Both the position numbers and the translations under genes were made by a program. Below the pieces are notes generated by a model that worked only from the letters and a program-made list of their open reading frames with translations, made no database searches and was not told where the DNA came from. A stretch of 64,000 nt of DNA from Streptomyces sp. NBC_01351. GTDB lineage: Bacteria > Actinomycetota > Actinomycetes > Streptomycetales > Streptomycetaceae. Location: positions 2,662,501 through 2,726,500 of the forward strand of contig NZ_CP108356.1 in assembly GCF_036237315.1 (NCBI RefSeq), given 5' to 3'. Below are positions 37,115 through 45,646 of the stretch, piece after piece (the stretch's first letter is position 1; every line of letters begins with the position of its first letter).

Positions 37115-38158
37115 ATGCCCCCCGCCGCTCCACGACGCCGCCTCCCGGCCGTCCTCGGTCTCCTCCTGCTCCTCGCGGCCGCCCCGGCCTGCTCCGACGG
37201 ATCCGCAGGGTCCGAAAGCCCCCCGCCCGAACCCGGCGCCCCGGCTGCCGCGGCCGACAGCGCCGAGTCCCCCTTCTGGGTCGACCCGCGGAGCGCCGCC
37301 GCCCGGCAGGTCGCCGCCTGGGAGGCGGCGGGCCGCTACAGCGACGCCCAGGTGCTGCGCAGGATCTCGGAGCGGCCGATGGCGCTGTGGGCGCCGGGTG
37401 GCGACCCCGGGCCCGAGATCCGCCGGGCCGGGGCGGGGGCGAGGGCCGCCGGACGGACGTTGGTGCTGGTCGCGTACAACATCCCGCACCGCGACTGCGG
37501 CCGGAACCCGGCCGGCGGCGCCAAGGACGTCCGGGCATACCGCAGTTGGATCGGCGCATTCGCCGACGGCATCGCCGGCACCAAGGCCGTCGTCATCCTG
37601 GAGCCGGGCGCCCTCGCGCACGCCGTCGACGGCTGCGTCCGCGCCGAGCACCACGCCGAGCGCTACCGGCTGCTCTCCGAGGCCGTCGACCGGCTCAAGC
37701 GGAACCGGAACACCAAGGTCTATCTGGACGCGGGCAGTCCGGCCTGGATCCGCAACCCGGCGGACCTGGTGGCACCCCTGCGCAGGGCCGGCCTGGAGCG
37801 CGCCGACGGCTTCGCCCTCAACGTCTCCGACTTCCAGCCCGAAGCGGCCGCCCGGGCCTACGGAGCCGAACTCTCCAAGCGCGCCGGGAACAAGCACTTC
37901 GTCATCGACACCGGCCGCAACGGCGACGGCCCGCTGCCCGGCGACCGGGCACGGTCCGGGTGCAACCCGCCGGGCCGCTCCCTCGGCCGGGCCCCGACCG
38001 ACGGCACGGGCGACCCGCTCGTGGACGCGTACCTCTGGGTCAAGCGCCCCGGCGATTCCGACGGCCCCTGCCGCGGCGGCCCGACGACCGGCACCTGGTG
38101 GCCGGACTACGCCCTGGGCCTGGCCCGCCGCGCCAAATCCGGCCCCGCCGGCACCTGA
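37115..38158 (+). CDS. GH6 (cellulase-family) exported protein lacking the catalytic acid
   Basis: 347 residues. A signal sequence ends APACSDG, suggesting a lipoprotein although the lipobox is weak, then an Ala/Pro linker and a GH6 fold: SPFWVDPRSAA, YNIPHRDCGRN (Asp127), KVYLDAGSPAW, FVIDTGRNGDGP and LWVKRPGDSDGPC (base Asp316). In active GH6 enzymes the conserved EPD carries the acid Asp; here it is EPG (Gly165, codon GGC where GAC would encode Asp). The protein may therefore be catalytically dead, a sugar-binding relative or a recently damaged enzyme. GAGGAAG precedes the ATG. It stands alone, followed by repeats. Confidence 0.85.
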   Translation: MPPAAPRRRLPAVLGLLLLLAAAPACSDGSAGSESPPPEPGAPAAAADSAESPFWVDPRSAAARQVAAWEAAGRYSDAQVLRRISERPMALWAPGGDPGPEIRRAGAGARAAGRTLVLVAYNIPHRDCGRNPAGGAKDVRAYRSWIGAFADGIAGTKAVVILEPGALAHAVDGCVRAEHHAERYRLLSEAVDRLKRNRNTKVYLDAGSPAWIRNPADLVAPLRRAGLERADGFALNVSDFQPEAAARAYGAELSKRAGNKHFVIDTGRNGDGPLPGDRARSGCNPPGRSLGRAPTDGTGDPLVDAYLWVKRPGDSDGPCRGGPTTGTWWPDYALGLARRAKSGPAGT

Positions 38159-38160
38159 GG

Positions 38161-38262
38161 CGTGGGGGTCCCCCCGGACGGAGTCTGGTGGGGGCACCTC
38201 CCAGCGGTAGCTGGGGGAGAGGGTCCGGGGCGGAGCCCCGGCAACGGCGCCGCACATGCGAA
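38161..38262. repeat. Composite palindromic repeats (types A and B)
   Basis: Type A (GGGGGTCCCCCCGGACGGAG, then the 31 bases 38189-38219 identical to 4019-4049) joined directly to a type B tail (GTCCGGGGCGGAGCCCCGGC and AACGGCGCCGCAC). Lies between convergent genes, where it may act as terminator. Confidence 0.8.
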
Positions 38263-38304
38263 GGCGCCCCCGGCAGGCCAAGGGCGCTCGGCAAAGTCGG
38301 TGGC

Positions 38305-38601
38305 TCAGCCCTCGGAGAGGTGCCGCTCCACGGTCTCGACCTTCGACGTGATCCCGTCCGAGACCCCGGGACGAATGTCGGCCTTCAGGATGAACGAGAC
38401 CCGCGGCGCCCGCTCCTCCACCGCCGCCACCGCACGCCGGACCACGTCCATGACCTCGTCCCACTCGCCCTCGACGGTGGTGAACATGGCGTCGGTCCGG
38501 TTCGGCAGCCCCGACTCGCGGACCACCCGCACCGCGTCGGCCACGTACTCGCCGACCTCCTCGCCGACCCCGAGCGGGGTCACGGAGAACGCGACGATCA
38601 T
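38305..38601 (-). CDS. MTH1187-family thiamine-binding protein
   Basis: 98 residues: [54 protein letters not shown] and [17 protein letters not shown] (read in parts) match the small ferredoxin-like MTH1187/YkoF family that binds thiamine or its pyrimidine. Cytoplasmic. The ATG overlaps the stop of the upstream DUF3817 gene (ATGA), so the two are co-translated. Confidence 0.88.
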   Translation of the reverse strand: MIVAFSVTPLGVGEEVGEYVADAVRVVRESGLPNRTDAMFTTVEGEWDEVMDVVRRAVAAVEERAPRVSFILKADIRPGVSDGITSKVETVERHLSEG

Positions 38602-38942
38602 GCGTCGGCCGCCTCGCGCGCACGGGCCGCCGTCACGCTGTCGGCCTCGTCCCGCTTGAGGAGCTTGTCGCCGTACAGGCCGCCGAAGGGCACCAGCGCG
38701 AGCACGAAGAACAGGGCGACCTTCTTGACCGGCCACTTCGCCTTGTTCCAGACGTCCAGCAGGAAGATCGCGTAGATCACGAACAGGATCCCGTGGATGA
38801 TGCCGAGCGGCATCATCAGGAAGTCGATGTCCGAAACCCGGCTCAGCACCGAGCCGAAGATCAGCAGGGCCGGGAACGACAGTGCCTCCGGGACGGAGAT
38901 GAGGCGCAGCCGGTGCAGGGCGGAGGCGGTCTTGATGTCCAC
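38598..38942 (-). CDS. DUF3817 small membrane protein (second copy)
   Basis: 114 residues from GTG at 38942 (GAAGG upstream). Three hydrophobic helices ([59 protein letters not shown]) with the same HGxLF and AKW motifs as the copy at 33646. It is translationally coupled to the thiamine-binding protein. The upstream motif shared with copy 1 is about 60 bases further from the start here, because a palindromic repeat lies in between. Confidence 0.88.
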   Translation of the reverse strand: MDIKTASALHRLRLISVPEALSFPALLIFGSVLSRVSDIDFLMMPLGIIHGILFVIYAIFLLDVWNKAKWPVKKVALFFVLALVPFGGLYGDKLLKRDEADSVTAARAREAADA

Positions 38943-38968
38943 GGGGAACCTTCGGGGTGTCTGGAGGC

Positions 38969-39000
38969 CTGGGGGCACCCCCGGACGGAGTCTGGGGGAG
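38969..39000. repeat. Palindromic repeat in the 5' region of DUF3817 copy 2
   Basis: CTGGGGGCACCCCCGGACGG followed by AGTCTGGGGGAG; same family as 38161 and 4240. It lies between the shared upstream motif (39020) and the start codon (38942). Confidence 0.75.
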
Positions 39001-39019
39001 GTCCGTCCCAGTGTCTCAG

Positions 39020-39039
39020 CCGCTTTGCGCGATCTTGAC
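39020..39039 (-). promoter_or_regulatory. Conserved motif upstream of DUF3817 copy 2
   Basis: CCGCTTTGCGCGATCTTGAC matches 33994-34013 at 18 of 20 positions, in the same orientation relative to a DUF3817 gene. Confidence 0.6.
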
Positions 39040-39154
39040 CGGGCCCCCGATCGGCCCCCACCCGGACCCCGAACCACCCCCACCACGCCCAGGTGTGGCG
39101 TATATCGGCCACAGGGCCCTGTTCGGCTCCGCCCGCTGCCGATAACGTCATCCC

Positions 39155-39793
39155 GTGGCTCAGTTCCGACTCCAAGGCAGCAAGGTGCTCGCCGTCGACC
39201 TGACCGGGGATGCCGTGAAAGCGAAGAACGGCTCCATGGTCGCGTACGACGGGCAGATGGCCTTCAAGAAGATGACCGGCGGCGGCGAAGGCCTGCGCGG
39301 CATGGTGACGCGCCGGCTGACCGGCGAACAGATGACCGTGATGGAGGTACAGGGGCACGGCACCTGCTTCTTCGCGGACCGCGCGAGTGAGATCAATCTG
39401 GTCAATCTGCACGGCGAGAAGCTCTACGTCGAGTCCAGCAACCTCCTGTGCACCGACGCCGGCCTGCGCACCGGCACGACCTTCACCGGGCTCCGTGGCG
39501 CGACGTCGGGCAACGGCCTGTTCACCACGACCGTCGAGGGTTCCGGGCAGGCGGCGATCATGTCCGACGGCCCGGCCGTGGTGCTGCGCGTGAGCGCCCA
39601 GTACCCGCTGTCCGTGGACCCGGGGGCGTACATCGCGCACACCGGAAACCTCTCGCAGTCCTTCCAGTCCGGCGTGAACTTCCGCACGCTGATCGGCGAG
39701 GGATCCGGCGAGTCGTTCCAGATCCGCTTCGAGGGCGAGGGCCTGGTGTACGTGCAGCCCAGCGAGCGCAACACGATCGGCGGGGACGTCTGA
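39155..39793 (+). CDS. AIM24-family protein 1
   Basis: 212 residues; an all-beta AIM24 (TIGR00266-like) protein: GSMVAYDGQMAFKKMTGGGEGLRGMVTRRLTGEQMTVMEVQGHG (read in parts), TSGNGLFTTTVEGSGQAAI and GEGSGESFQIRFEGEGLVYVQPSE. Role in bacteria unknown; mitochondrial AIM24 affects inner-membrane organisation. GTG start lies 6 bases after TAACGT, so likely leaderless. First of three overlapping genes. Confidence 0.88.
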   Translation: MAQFRLQGSKVLAVDLTGDAVKAKNGSMVAYDGQMAFKKMTGGGEGLRGMVTRRLTGEQMTVMEVQGHGTCFFADRASEINLVNLHGEKLYVESSNLLCTDAGLRTGTTFTGLRGATSGNGLFTTTVEGSGQAAIMSDGPAVVLRVSAQYPLSVDPGAYIAHTGNLSQSFQSGVNFRTLIGEGSGESFQIRFEGEGLVYVQPSERNTIGGDV

Positions 39794-40443
39794 TGCCGTT
39801 CCGCGAGATCAACTCGAAGATGGTCGAGGCCCAGGTGATCCCGGGCCAGAAGATGTACAGCCAGCGCGGCGCGATGCTCGCGTACCGCGGCGAGGTCTCC
39901 TTCACCCCGAGCCTGACCGGTGGTCAGGGCGGGGTCATGGGCATGATCGGGCGCCGCGTGGCGAACGAGCAGACCCCGCTGATGTCGGTCGAGGGCAGCG
40001 GCACCGTCATGTTCGGCCACGGCGGCCACCACATCCAGGTGATCAACCTGACCGGCGAGACCCTCTACGTGGAGGCCGACCGGCTGCTCGCCTTCGACGG
40101 CACCCTCCAGCAGGGGACGATGTTCATGGGCTCCCAGGGCGGGGTCATGGGCATGGTCCGCGGCCAGGTCACCGGCCAGGGCCTGTTCACCACCACCCTC
40201 AAGGGGCACGGCTCGGTGGCCGTGATGGCCCACGGCGGGGTCATCGAGCTCCCGATCACCCCCCAGCGCCCGATCCACGTGGACCCGCAGGCGTACGTCG
40301 CCCACCACGGGGACGTCCGCAACAAGCTCTCCACCGCGCTCGGCTGGCGGGACATGGTGGGGCGCGGCTCGGGAGAGGCGTTCCAGCTGGAGCTGTCCGG
40401 CCAGGGCGCGGTGTACGTACAGGCCTCGGAGGAGAAGCTGTGA
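39793..40443 (+). CDS. AIM24-family protein 2
   Basis: 216 residues, a paralogue of its neighbours: MYSQRGAMLAYRGEVSFTPS, VMGMIGRRVANEQTPLMSVEG, GQGLFTTTLKGHGSVAVMAHG and GRGSGEAFQLELSGQGAVYVQ. The ATG shares bases with the stop of gene 1 (TGATG). Repeated GGVMGM segments flank the centre. No signal or membrane helix. Confidence 0.88.
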   Translation: MPFREINSKMVEAQVIPGQKMYSQRGAMLAYRGEVSFTPSLTGGQGGVMGMIGRRVANEQTPLMSVEGSGTVMFGHGGHHIQVINLTGETLYVEADRLLAFDGTLQQGTMFMGSQGGVMGMVRGQVTGQGLFTTTLKGHGSVAVMAHGGVIELPITPQRPIHVDPQAYVAHHGDVRNKLSTALGWRDMVGRGSGEAFQLELSGQGAVYVQASEEKL

Positions 40444-41258
40444 ATTTCGGCCCCGTGACCACCGGCCCCGGCGGCCCGACGGTCTTCGACCCGTACACGC
40501 TGCCCTCCGACGACAACGTGAACGCGTACACCTTCTGCGTGGAGCTCAAGGGGAGCCAGTGGTTCCTGCAGAAGGGCAAGATGATCTCGTACTACGGGAG
40601 CATCGAGTTCAACGGCATCGGCAACGGCCGCTTCGACCGCCTGCTGCGCACCAGCTTCCACTCGCCGCTGCACGCCAGTGACTGGGTGGTGGCCGAGGGC
40701 CAGGGCAAGATGCTGCTGGCCGACCGGGCCTTCGACGTGAACTCGTACGACCTGGACAACGGGAACCTGACGATCCGGTCCGGGAACCTGCTCGCCTACC
40801 AGCCCTCCCTCGCCCTCAAGCAGTCGATCGTCCCGGGCTTCCTGACGCTGATCGGAACCGGGAAGTTCGTGGCGGCGTCCAACGGACCGGTGGTCTTCAT
40901 GGAGCCGCCGCTGCGCGTGGACCCGCAGGCCCTGGTGGGCTGGGCGGACTGTCCGTCGCCCTGCCACCACTACGACCACGGCTACATGTCCGGGGTGATG
41001 GGCGGTCTGCGCTCGCTCACCGGCATCGGGGGCGCCTCGGGCGAGGAGCACCAGTTCGAGTTCGTCGGGGCGGGCACCGTACTCCTCCAGTCGTCGGAGA
41101 TGCTGATGGCGGAGCAGGCGGTCGGCACGGTCGGCGCCGGGGCGGCCGCGGGCAACGCGCAGGGCGTTCCGGGGGCCGGTCAGGGACCATTGGGGCAGGT
41201 CGGCGTGCCTCGGATGCCGGGGCAGCTGGGTGATCTGCAGCGCCGCTTCGGCCTGTGA
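40440..41258 (+). CDS. AIM24-family protein 3 with Gly-rich tail
   Basis: 272 residues, the longest of the three. The AIM24 core (WFLQKGKMISYYGSIEFNG, RSGNLLAYQPSLAL, SGEEHQFEFVGAGTVLLQSSE) is followed by a 45-residue Gly/Ala/Gln/Pro tail. A DCPSPCHHYDHGYMSG segment (two Cys, three His) is a possible metal site not present in the other two copies. GTG start overlaps the previous stop (GTGA). Confidence 0.87.
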   Translation: MNFGPVTTGPGGPTVFDPYTLPSDDNVNAYTFCVELKGSQWFLQKGKMISYYGSIEFNGIGNGRFDRLLRTSFHSPLHASDWVVAEGQGKMLLADRAFDVNSYDLDNGNLTIRSGNLLAYQPSLALKQSIVPGFLTLIGTGKFVAASNGPVVFMEPPLRVDPQALVGWADCPSPCHHYDHGYMSGVMGGLRSLTGIGGASGEEHQFEFVGAGTVLLQSSEMLMAEQAVGTVGAGAAAGNAQGVPGAGQGPLGQVGVPRMPGQLGDLQRRFGL

Positions 41259-41319
41259 TCCGCGCGACCCCCCGCCGCACTTTTGTACGTAATTCAACTT
41301 TCTTAGGTAGAGTTCAGTC

Positions 41320-41805
41320 ATGGAGACCATGGAGACCGAGACCGCCACACGCTGGCTGACGGACGCCGAGCAGTGTGCCTGGCGCACCCACCTGGACGTC
41401 AGCAGGCTGCTGATGCACCAGCTGGAAAAGGACCTCCAGCCCTTCGGACTCACCAACAACGACTACGAGATCCTCGTGAACCTCTCGGAGTCGCAGGACC
41501 GCCGGATGCGGATGAGCGATCTCGCGACCGCCACCCTGCAGTCCAAGAGCCGGCTGTCCCACCAGATCACGCGCATGGAGGCGGCCGGCCTGGTCGTCCG
41601 CGTGAACTGCGAGTCCGACCGCCGCGGCCTGTACGCGGTGCTCACGGACGAGGGCATGGAGACCATGCGCAAGGTCGCCCCGCACCACGTGGCGTCGGTC
41701 CGCCGGCACTTCATCGACATGCTGTCCCCGGACGACCTGGCCTCCCTGCGCGCCTCCCTGACCCCGGTCGCCGACCACCTCCGCGACACCCGCGGCAAGG
41801 CCTGA
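41320..41805 (+). CDS. absC: MarR-family regulator, probable AbsC orthologue
   Basis: 161 residues with the winged helix MRMSDLATATLQSKSRLSHQITRMEAAGLVVRVNCESDRRGLYAVLTDEG (in parts). Position between the AIM24 genes and meaB corresponds to S. coelicolor SCO5405 (AbsC), a zinc-responsive MarR protein that influences antibiotic and coelibactin genes; this orthology is from recalled gene order, so the symbol is tentative. ATG at 41320 is 6 bases after TAGAGT, so the mRNA is probably leaderless. The AT-rich 5' region (AACT...AGTT loose repeat) may be its own operator. Confidence 0.82.
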   Translation: METMETETATRWLTDAEQCAWRTHLDVSRLLMHQLEKDLQPFGLTNNDYEILVNLSESQDRRMRMSDLATATLQSKSRLSHQITRMEAAGLVVRVNCESDRRGLYAVLTDEGMETMRKVAPHHVASVRRHFIDMLSPDDLASLRASLTPVADHLRDTRGKA

Positions 41806-41917
41806 GGCCCGCCGCGCGCTACCCGCCGGTCGGCCGGAGAATGGGCACTATCCGCCCGCTGCCGGCCGACCGCCGAGCAACCGTAAGCGCCATGGCCGGC
41901 CCGAGGAGGTCCAAGCC

Positions 41918-42478
41918 ATGAAGCGCAACGCGTACATCTCCGCGGCCGCGGCCGTCGTCCTGACCGTGGGAGGCCCGGTGGCCGCCGCGGCAGCGGCGTC
42001 CGCCGACACGGCGAGAGCCGTGACCGCCGTCGCCGCCGTCCCCACCGCCGAAACGGCCGAGGAGGCCGCGGCAGCCGCCCTGAAGCACTACCCGGGCGTG
42101 GTCGAGTCCCTCGACAAGGACGGCACCCTCTGGCACGTCGACGTGATCAGCAAGGACGGCAAGGGCCACGCCGAGCTTGAGGTGGCGGCCGACGGCGCGG
42201 TCACCGAACGCAACCGCGACACCAACCAGGACGCCAACGAGCACAAGGAACTGCTCGCGGCCAAGGTCACCGCCACACAGGCGATGAAGGCCGCTCTGGG
42301 CGCCCACCCCGGTCAGGTCTGGTCCGTCAACTGGCAGGACGACGAGGACGGCAACGCCCACTACTGGGAGGTCGAGGTCCGGTCCGCCGACGACAAGACC
42401 TGGAACGTCCACGTGGACCACGCCACGGGCAAGGTGACCCAGTCCGGCGAGGACTCGGACGACGGCGACGACAACTGA
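41918..42478 (+). CDS. Secreted PepSY-domain protein
   Basis: 186 residues with ribosome site GAGGAGG, a signal peptide (KRNAYISAAAAVVLTVGGPVA, cleavage near ASADT) and two PepSY repeats (about residues 45-95 and 115-175; AAAALKHYPGVVESLDKDG and MKAALGAHPGQVWSVNWQDD). PepSY modules often inhibit proteases or bind ligands outside the cell. The acidic C-terminus (EDSDDGDDN) is disordered. Confidence 0.85.
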   Translation: MKRNAYISAAAAVVLTVGGPVAAAAAASADTARAVTAVAAVPTAETAEEAAAAALKHYPGVVESLDKDGTLWHVDVISKDGKGHAELEVAADGAVTERNRDTNQDANEHKELLAAKVTATQAMKAALGAHPGQVWSVNWQDDEDGNAHYWEVEVRSADDKTWNVHVDHATGKVTQSGEDSDDGDDN

Positions 42479-42480
42479 CC

Positions 42481-42665
42481 CCACACCGCCCCGGACCCCG
42501 GCGGGCCCGGGGCGAAGCCCCGAACCTTCAACCCCGCCGGGCCAATCCGGCCCGGCCGGCGTTTGAGGCGCGGGGTCCGGAGCGGAGCCCCGATCCTTCA
42601 GCCCCGCCGGCGTTTGAGGCGCGGGGTCCGGGGCGGAGCCCCGGCAACGGCGCCGCACCCCGCCC
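42481..42665. repeat. Tandem type B intergenic repeats
   Basis: Three adjoining copies of a unit with CCGGCGTTTGAGGCGCGGGG and GTCCGGNGCGGAGCCCCG, each able to fold. They fill the gap between the convergent PepSY and meaB genes and may act as terminators. Confidence 0.8.
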
Positions 42666-42685
42666 CGCGCCCGCCCGGCCCGGCC

Positions 42686-43648
42686 TCAGCCCTCGGTCAG
42701 CGTCGCCAGCAACGCGTCGGCGGCCGCGTAGGGATCGAGCTCACCCGCCGCAACCCGGGCGGCCAGCGCGTCCAGATGCGCATCGCCGTGCAGATCAGCC
42801 ATCCGCGCCCGCAGCGCGGTGACGGCGATGGTCTCCACCTCACGGGCGGCCCGCACGGCCCTCCGCTGCTCCAGCACGCCCCGCTCGTCCATCCACGCCC
42901 GGTGCTTCTCCAGCGCCTCGACCAGCTCGTCGATGCCCTCGCCCCGCGCGGCGACCGTCTTCACGATCGGCGGCCGCCAGTCCTCCCGGCCCCGCGCCTC
43001 CCCCAGCCCCAGCATGTGGTTCAGCTCCCGCGCCGTGGCGTCAGCGCCGTCCCGGTCGGCCTTGTTCACCACGTACACGTCGCCGATCTCCAGGATCCCC
43101 GCCTTCGCGGCCTGGATCCCGTCGCCCATCCCGGGGGCCAGCAGCACCACCGAGGTGTCGGCCTGCGAGGCGATCTCCACCTCCGACTGCCCGACCCCGA
43201 CCGTCTCGACCAGGATCACCTCGCAGCCGGCCGCGTCCAGCACCCGGATCGCCTGCGGGGCGGCCCACGCCAGACCGCCCAGGTGCCCCCGGGTGGCCAT
43301 GGACCGGATGTACACGCCCGGGTCCGAGGCGTGGTCCGACATCCGTACCCGGTCGCCGAGCAGCGCCCCGCCCGAGAAGGGCGAGGACGGGTCGACGGCC
43401 AGGACGCCGACCCGCTTCCCCGCCTTGCGGTACGCGGACACGAGCGCCGAGGTCGAGGTCGACTTGCCGACGCCCGGCGACCCCGTGAGCCCCACCACGT
43501 ACGCCCCGCCCGTCAGCGGGGCCAGGGCGGCCATCACCTCCCGCAGCTGCGGGGACGCCCCCTCGACCAGCGAGATCAGCCTGGCCACCGCTCTCGGCCT
43601 GCCTTCACGGGCCTGGGCCACCAGCTGGGGGACGTCCACCGCCGTCAT
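42686..43648 (-). CDS. meaB: Methylmalonyl-CoA mutase-associated GTPase
   Basis: 320 residues; a G3E/SIMIBI GTPase that loads and protects B12 on acyl-CoA mutases. Walker A GSPGVGKS (56-63), LAVDPSSPFSGGALLGDRVRM, SMATRGHLGGLAWA, the Walker B-like VETVGVGQSE and NKAD are all present. 47 bases downstream of the thiolase on the same strand, probably one operon. In this window its client candidate is IcmA; the MCM genes are not here. Confidence 0.95.
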   Translation of the reverse strand: MTAVDVPQLVAQAREGRPRAVARLISLVEGASPQLREVMAALAPLTGGAYVVGLTGSPGVGKSTSTSALVSAYRKAGKRVGVLAVDPSSPFSGGALLGDRVRMSDHASDPGVYIRSMATRGHLGGLAWAAPQAIRVLDAAGCEVILVETVGVGQSEVEIASQADTSVVLLAPGMGDGIQAAKAGILEIGDVYVVNKADRDGADATARELNHMLGLGEARGREDWRPPIVKTVAARGEGIDELVEALEKHRAWMDERGVLEQRRAVRAAREVETIAVTALRARMADLHGDAHLDALAARVAAGELDPYAAADALLATLTEG

Positions 43649-43695
43649 ACGTGCTGCGCTCCTCAAGGTTCCGGTAGGACTACGGGTACGGGCCG

Positions 43696-44898
43696 TCAGG
43701 CCTTCGGCACGCGCACGATCAGCGCGTCGCCCTGACCGCCGCCACCGCACAGCGCGGCCGCGCCGACCCCGCCGCCGCGGCGCTTCAGCTCCAGCGCCAG
43801 GTGCAGCACCACACGGGCGCCGGACATGCCGATCGGGTGGCCCAGGGCAATGGCGCCGCCGTTGACGTTCACCTTTTCCGGGGTCACGCCGAGGTCCTTC
43901 ATTGACTGCACGGCCACCGCGGCGAAGGCCTCGTTGATCTCGATGAGGTCCAGGTCGGAGACCTCCAGGCCGTCCTTCTTCAGGGCGTGCAGGATCGCGT
44001 TCGACGGCTGCGACTGCAGGGAGTTGTCCGGACCGGCCACGTTTCCGTGGGCGCCGATCTCGGCGATCCACTCCAGGCCCAGCTCCTCGGCCTTGGCCTT
44101 GCTCATCACGACCACGGCGGCGGCGCCGTCGCTGATCTGCGAGGAGGTGCCGGCGGTGATGGTGCCGTCCTTCGCGAAGGCGGGACGCAGCTTGCCGAGG
44201 GACTCCACCGTGGTCTCGGGGCGGATGCCCTCGTCCTGCGAGAAGACGACCGGGTCGCCCTTGCGCTGCGGGATCTCGACCGGGGTGATCTCGGCCTCGA
44301 AGACGCCGTTCTTCTGCGCGGCCGCGGCCCGCTGGTGCGAGGCGGCGGCGATCTCGTCCTGCGCGGCGCGCTCGATGCCGAGGCGGGTGTTGTGCTTCTC
44401 GGTGGACTCGCCCATCGCGATGTTCTCGAAGGCGTCGGTGAGGCCGTCGTAGGCCATCGCGTCGAGCATCTCGATGGCGCCGTACTTGAAGCCCTCGCGG
44501 GACTTCGGCAGCAGGTGCGGGGCGTTGGTCATCGACTCCTGGCCGCCCGCGACCACGATGTCGAACTCACCGGCACGGATCAGCTGGTCGGCCAGAGCGA
44601 TCGCGTCCAGGCCCGAGAGGCACACCTTGTTGATGGTGAGCGCCGGCACGTTCATGGGGATTCCGCCCTTGACGGCGGCCTGGCGGGCGGGGATCTGGCC
44701 CGCACCGGCCTGAAGCACCTGCCCCATGATCACGTACTGGACCTGGTCGCCGGAGATCCCGGCCCGTTCCAGCGCGGACTTGATGGCGAAGCCGCCGAGG
44801 TCGGCGCCCGAGAAGGACTTCAGCGATCCGAGCAGACGCCCCATGGGCGTGCGGGCCCCGGCGACGATCACTGACGTGGTGTTGTTCGTTCCGGACAT
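43696..44898 (-). CDS. Acetyl-CoA C-acetyltransferase (thiolase)
   Basis: 400 residues; condenses two acetyl-CoA to acetoacetyl-CoA or cleaves beta-ketoacyl-CoA. Catalytic Cys93 in [37 protein letters not shown] (His) and [11 protein letters not shown] (second Cys) are intact. Start ATG with AAGGGG upstream. A TACAT-GA-ATGTA inverted repeat at 44938-44949 lies in its 5' region, shared with the divergent epimerase gene. Confidence 0.94.
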   Translation of the reverse strand: MSGTNNTTSVIVAGARTPMGRLLGSLKSFSGADLGGFAIKSALERAGISGDQVQYVIMGQVLQAGAGQIPARQAAVKGGIPMNVPALTINKVCLSGLDAIALADQLIRAGEFDIVVAGGQESMTNAPHLLPKSREGFKYGAIEMLDAMAYDGLTDAFENIAMGESTEKHNTRLGIERAAQDEIAAASHQRAAAAQKNGVFEAEITPVEIPQRKGDPVVFSQDEGIRPETTVESLGKLRPAFAKDGTITAGTSSQISDGAAAVVVMSKAKAEELGLEWIAEIGAHGNVAGPDNSLQSQPSNAILHALKKDGLEVSDLDLIEINEAFAAVAVQSMKDLGVTPEKVNVNGGAIALGHPIGMSGARVVLHLALELKRRGGGVGAAALCGGGGQGDALIVRVPKA

Positions 44899-45035
44899 GA
44901 GGCACAGCCCCTTGAGGATGAGGAGTGAACGAGGGTTTACATGAATGTACTGAGCGGTACCCGCGCCGTCACCGGGCTGTCGGTGTGATCGCTGGCACGT
45001 TGCGTGACCACCCTGTTCGGCGGTGCACTGGTCTC

Positions 45036-45464
45036 ATGCTGACAAGAATCGACCACATCGGGATCGCCTGCTTCGACCTGGACAAGACCGTCGAGTTCTA
45101 CCGTGCCACGTACGGCTTCGAGGTGTTCCACTCCGAGGTCAACGAGGAGCAGGGCGTGCGCGAGGCCATGCTCAAGATCAACGAGACCTCCGACGGCGGC
45201 GCCTCCTACCTCCAGCTCCTGGAGCCCACCCGCGAGGACTCCGCGGTGGGCAAGTGGCTGGCGAAGAACGGCGAGGGCGTCCACCACATCGCCTTCGGCA
45301 CCGAGGACGTCCAGGGCGACTCGGAGGCCATCCGCGGCAAGGGCGTCCGCGTCCTCTACGACCAGCCCCGCACCGGCTCCATGGGCTCCTCGATCACCTT
45401 CCTCCACCCCAAGGACTGCCACGGCGTCCTCACCGAGCTGGTCACCTCCAACCCCGACCACTGA
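45036..45464 (+). CDS. mce: Methylmalonyl-CoA epimerase
   Basis: 142 residues; a vicinal-oxygen-chelate metalloenzyme that interconverts (2R)- and (2S)-methylmalonyl-CoA. Metal ligands are visible: His in RIDHIGIAC, His in GVHHIAFGT and Glu near the end (GVLTELVTS). ATG at 45036 gives the standard length. Divergent from thiolase-meaB, consistent with a shared acyl-CoA role. Confidence 0.95.
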   Translation: MLTRIDHIGIACFDLDKTVEFYRATYGFEVFHSEVNEEQGVREAMLKINETSDGGASYLQLLEPTREDSAVGKWLAKNGEGVHHIAFGTEDVQGDSEAIRGKGVRVLYDQPRTGSMGSSITFLHPKDCHGVLTELVTSNPDH

Positions 45465-45646
45465 TGTCCCGTATCCCCGGCCGGTAGAGTGGCCATGGCT
45501 CGGCCGGGGTTCGGTGCGGAGACGGGGTCGGGGCCTGTGAGCTCTGCCCCGGTATCTGACACCATTCCCCCGGGGGCGTCGTTCAGCGGGCGAGCGATGC
45601 TCATTTGGGAGTGAGCTTGCGACCAGGGGACGGATGGGACCGCGCT

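Noticed and set aside
42481..42665. Regularly repeated units resembling a CRISPR array
   Set aside because: The copies adjoin without unique spacers of constant size, are palindromic and GC-rich, and belong to a dispersed intergenic repeat family; no cas genes.
45495..45614. 39-codon frame just before scy ending near an in-frame GTG
   Set aside because: Codon bias is weak, there is no ribosome site, and the TAGAGT box is too close to its ATG for a leaderless start; more likely the scy 5' leader.
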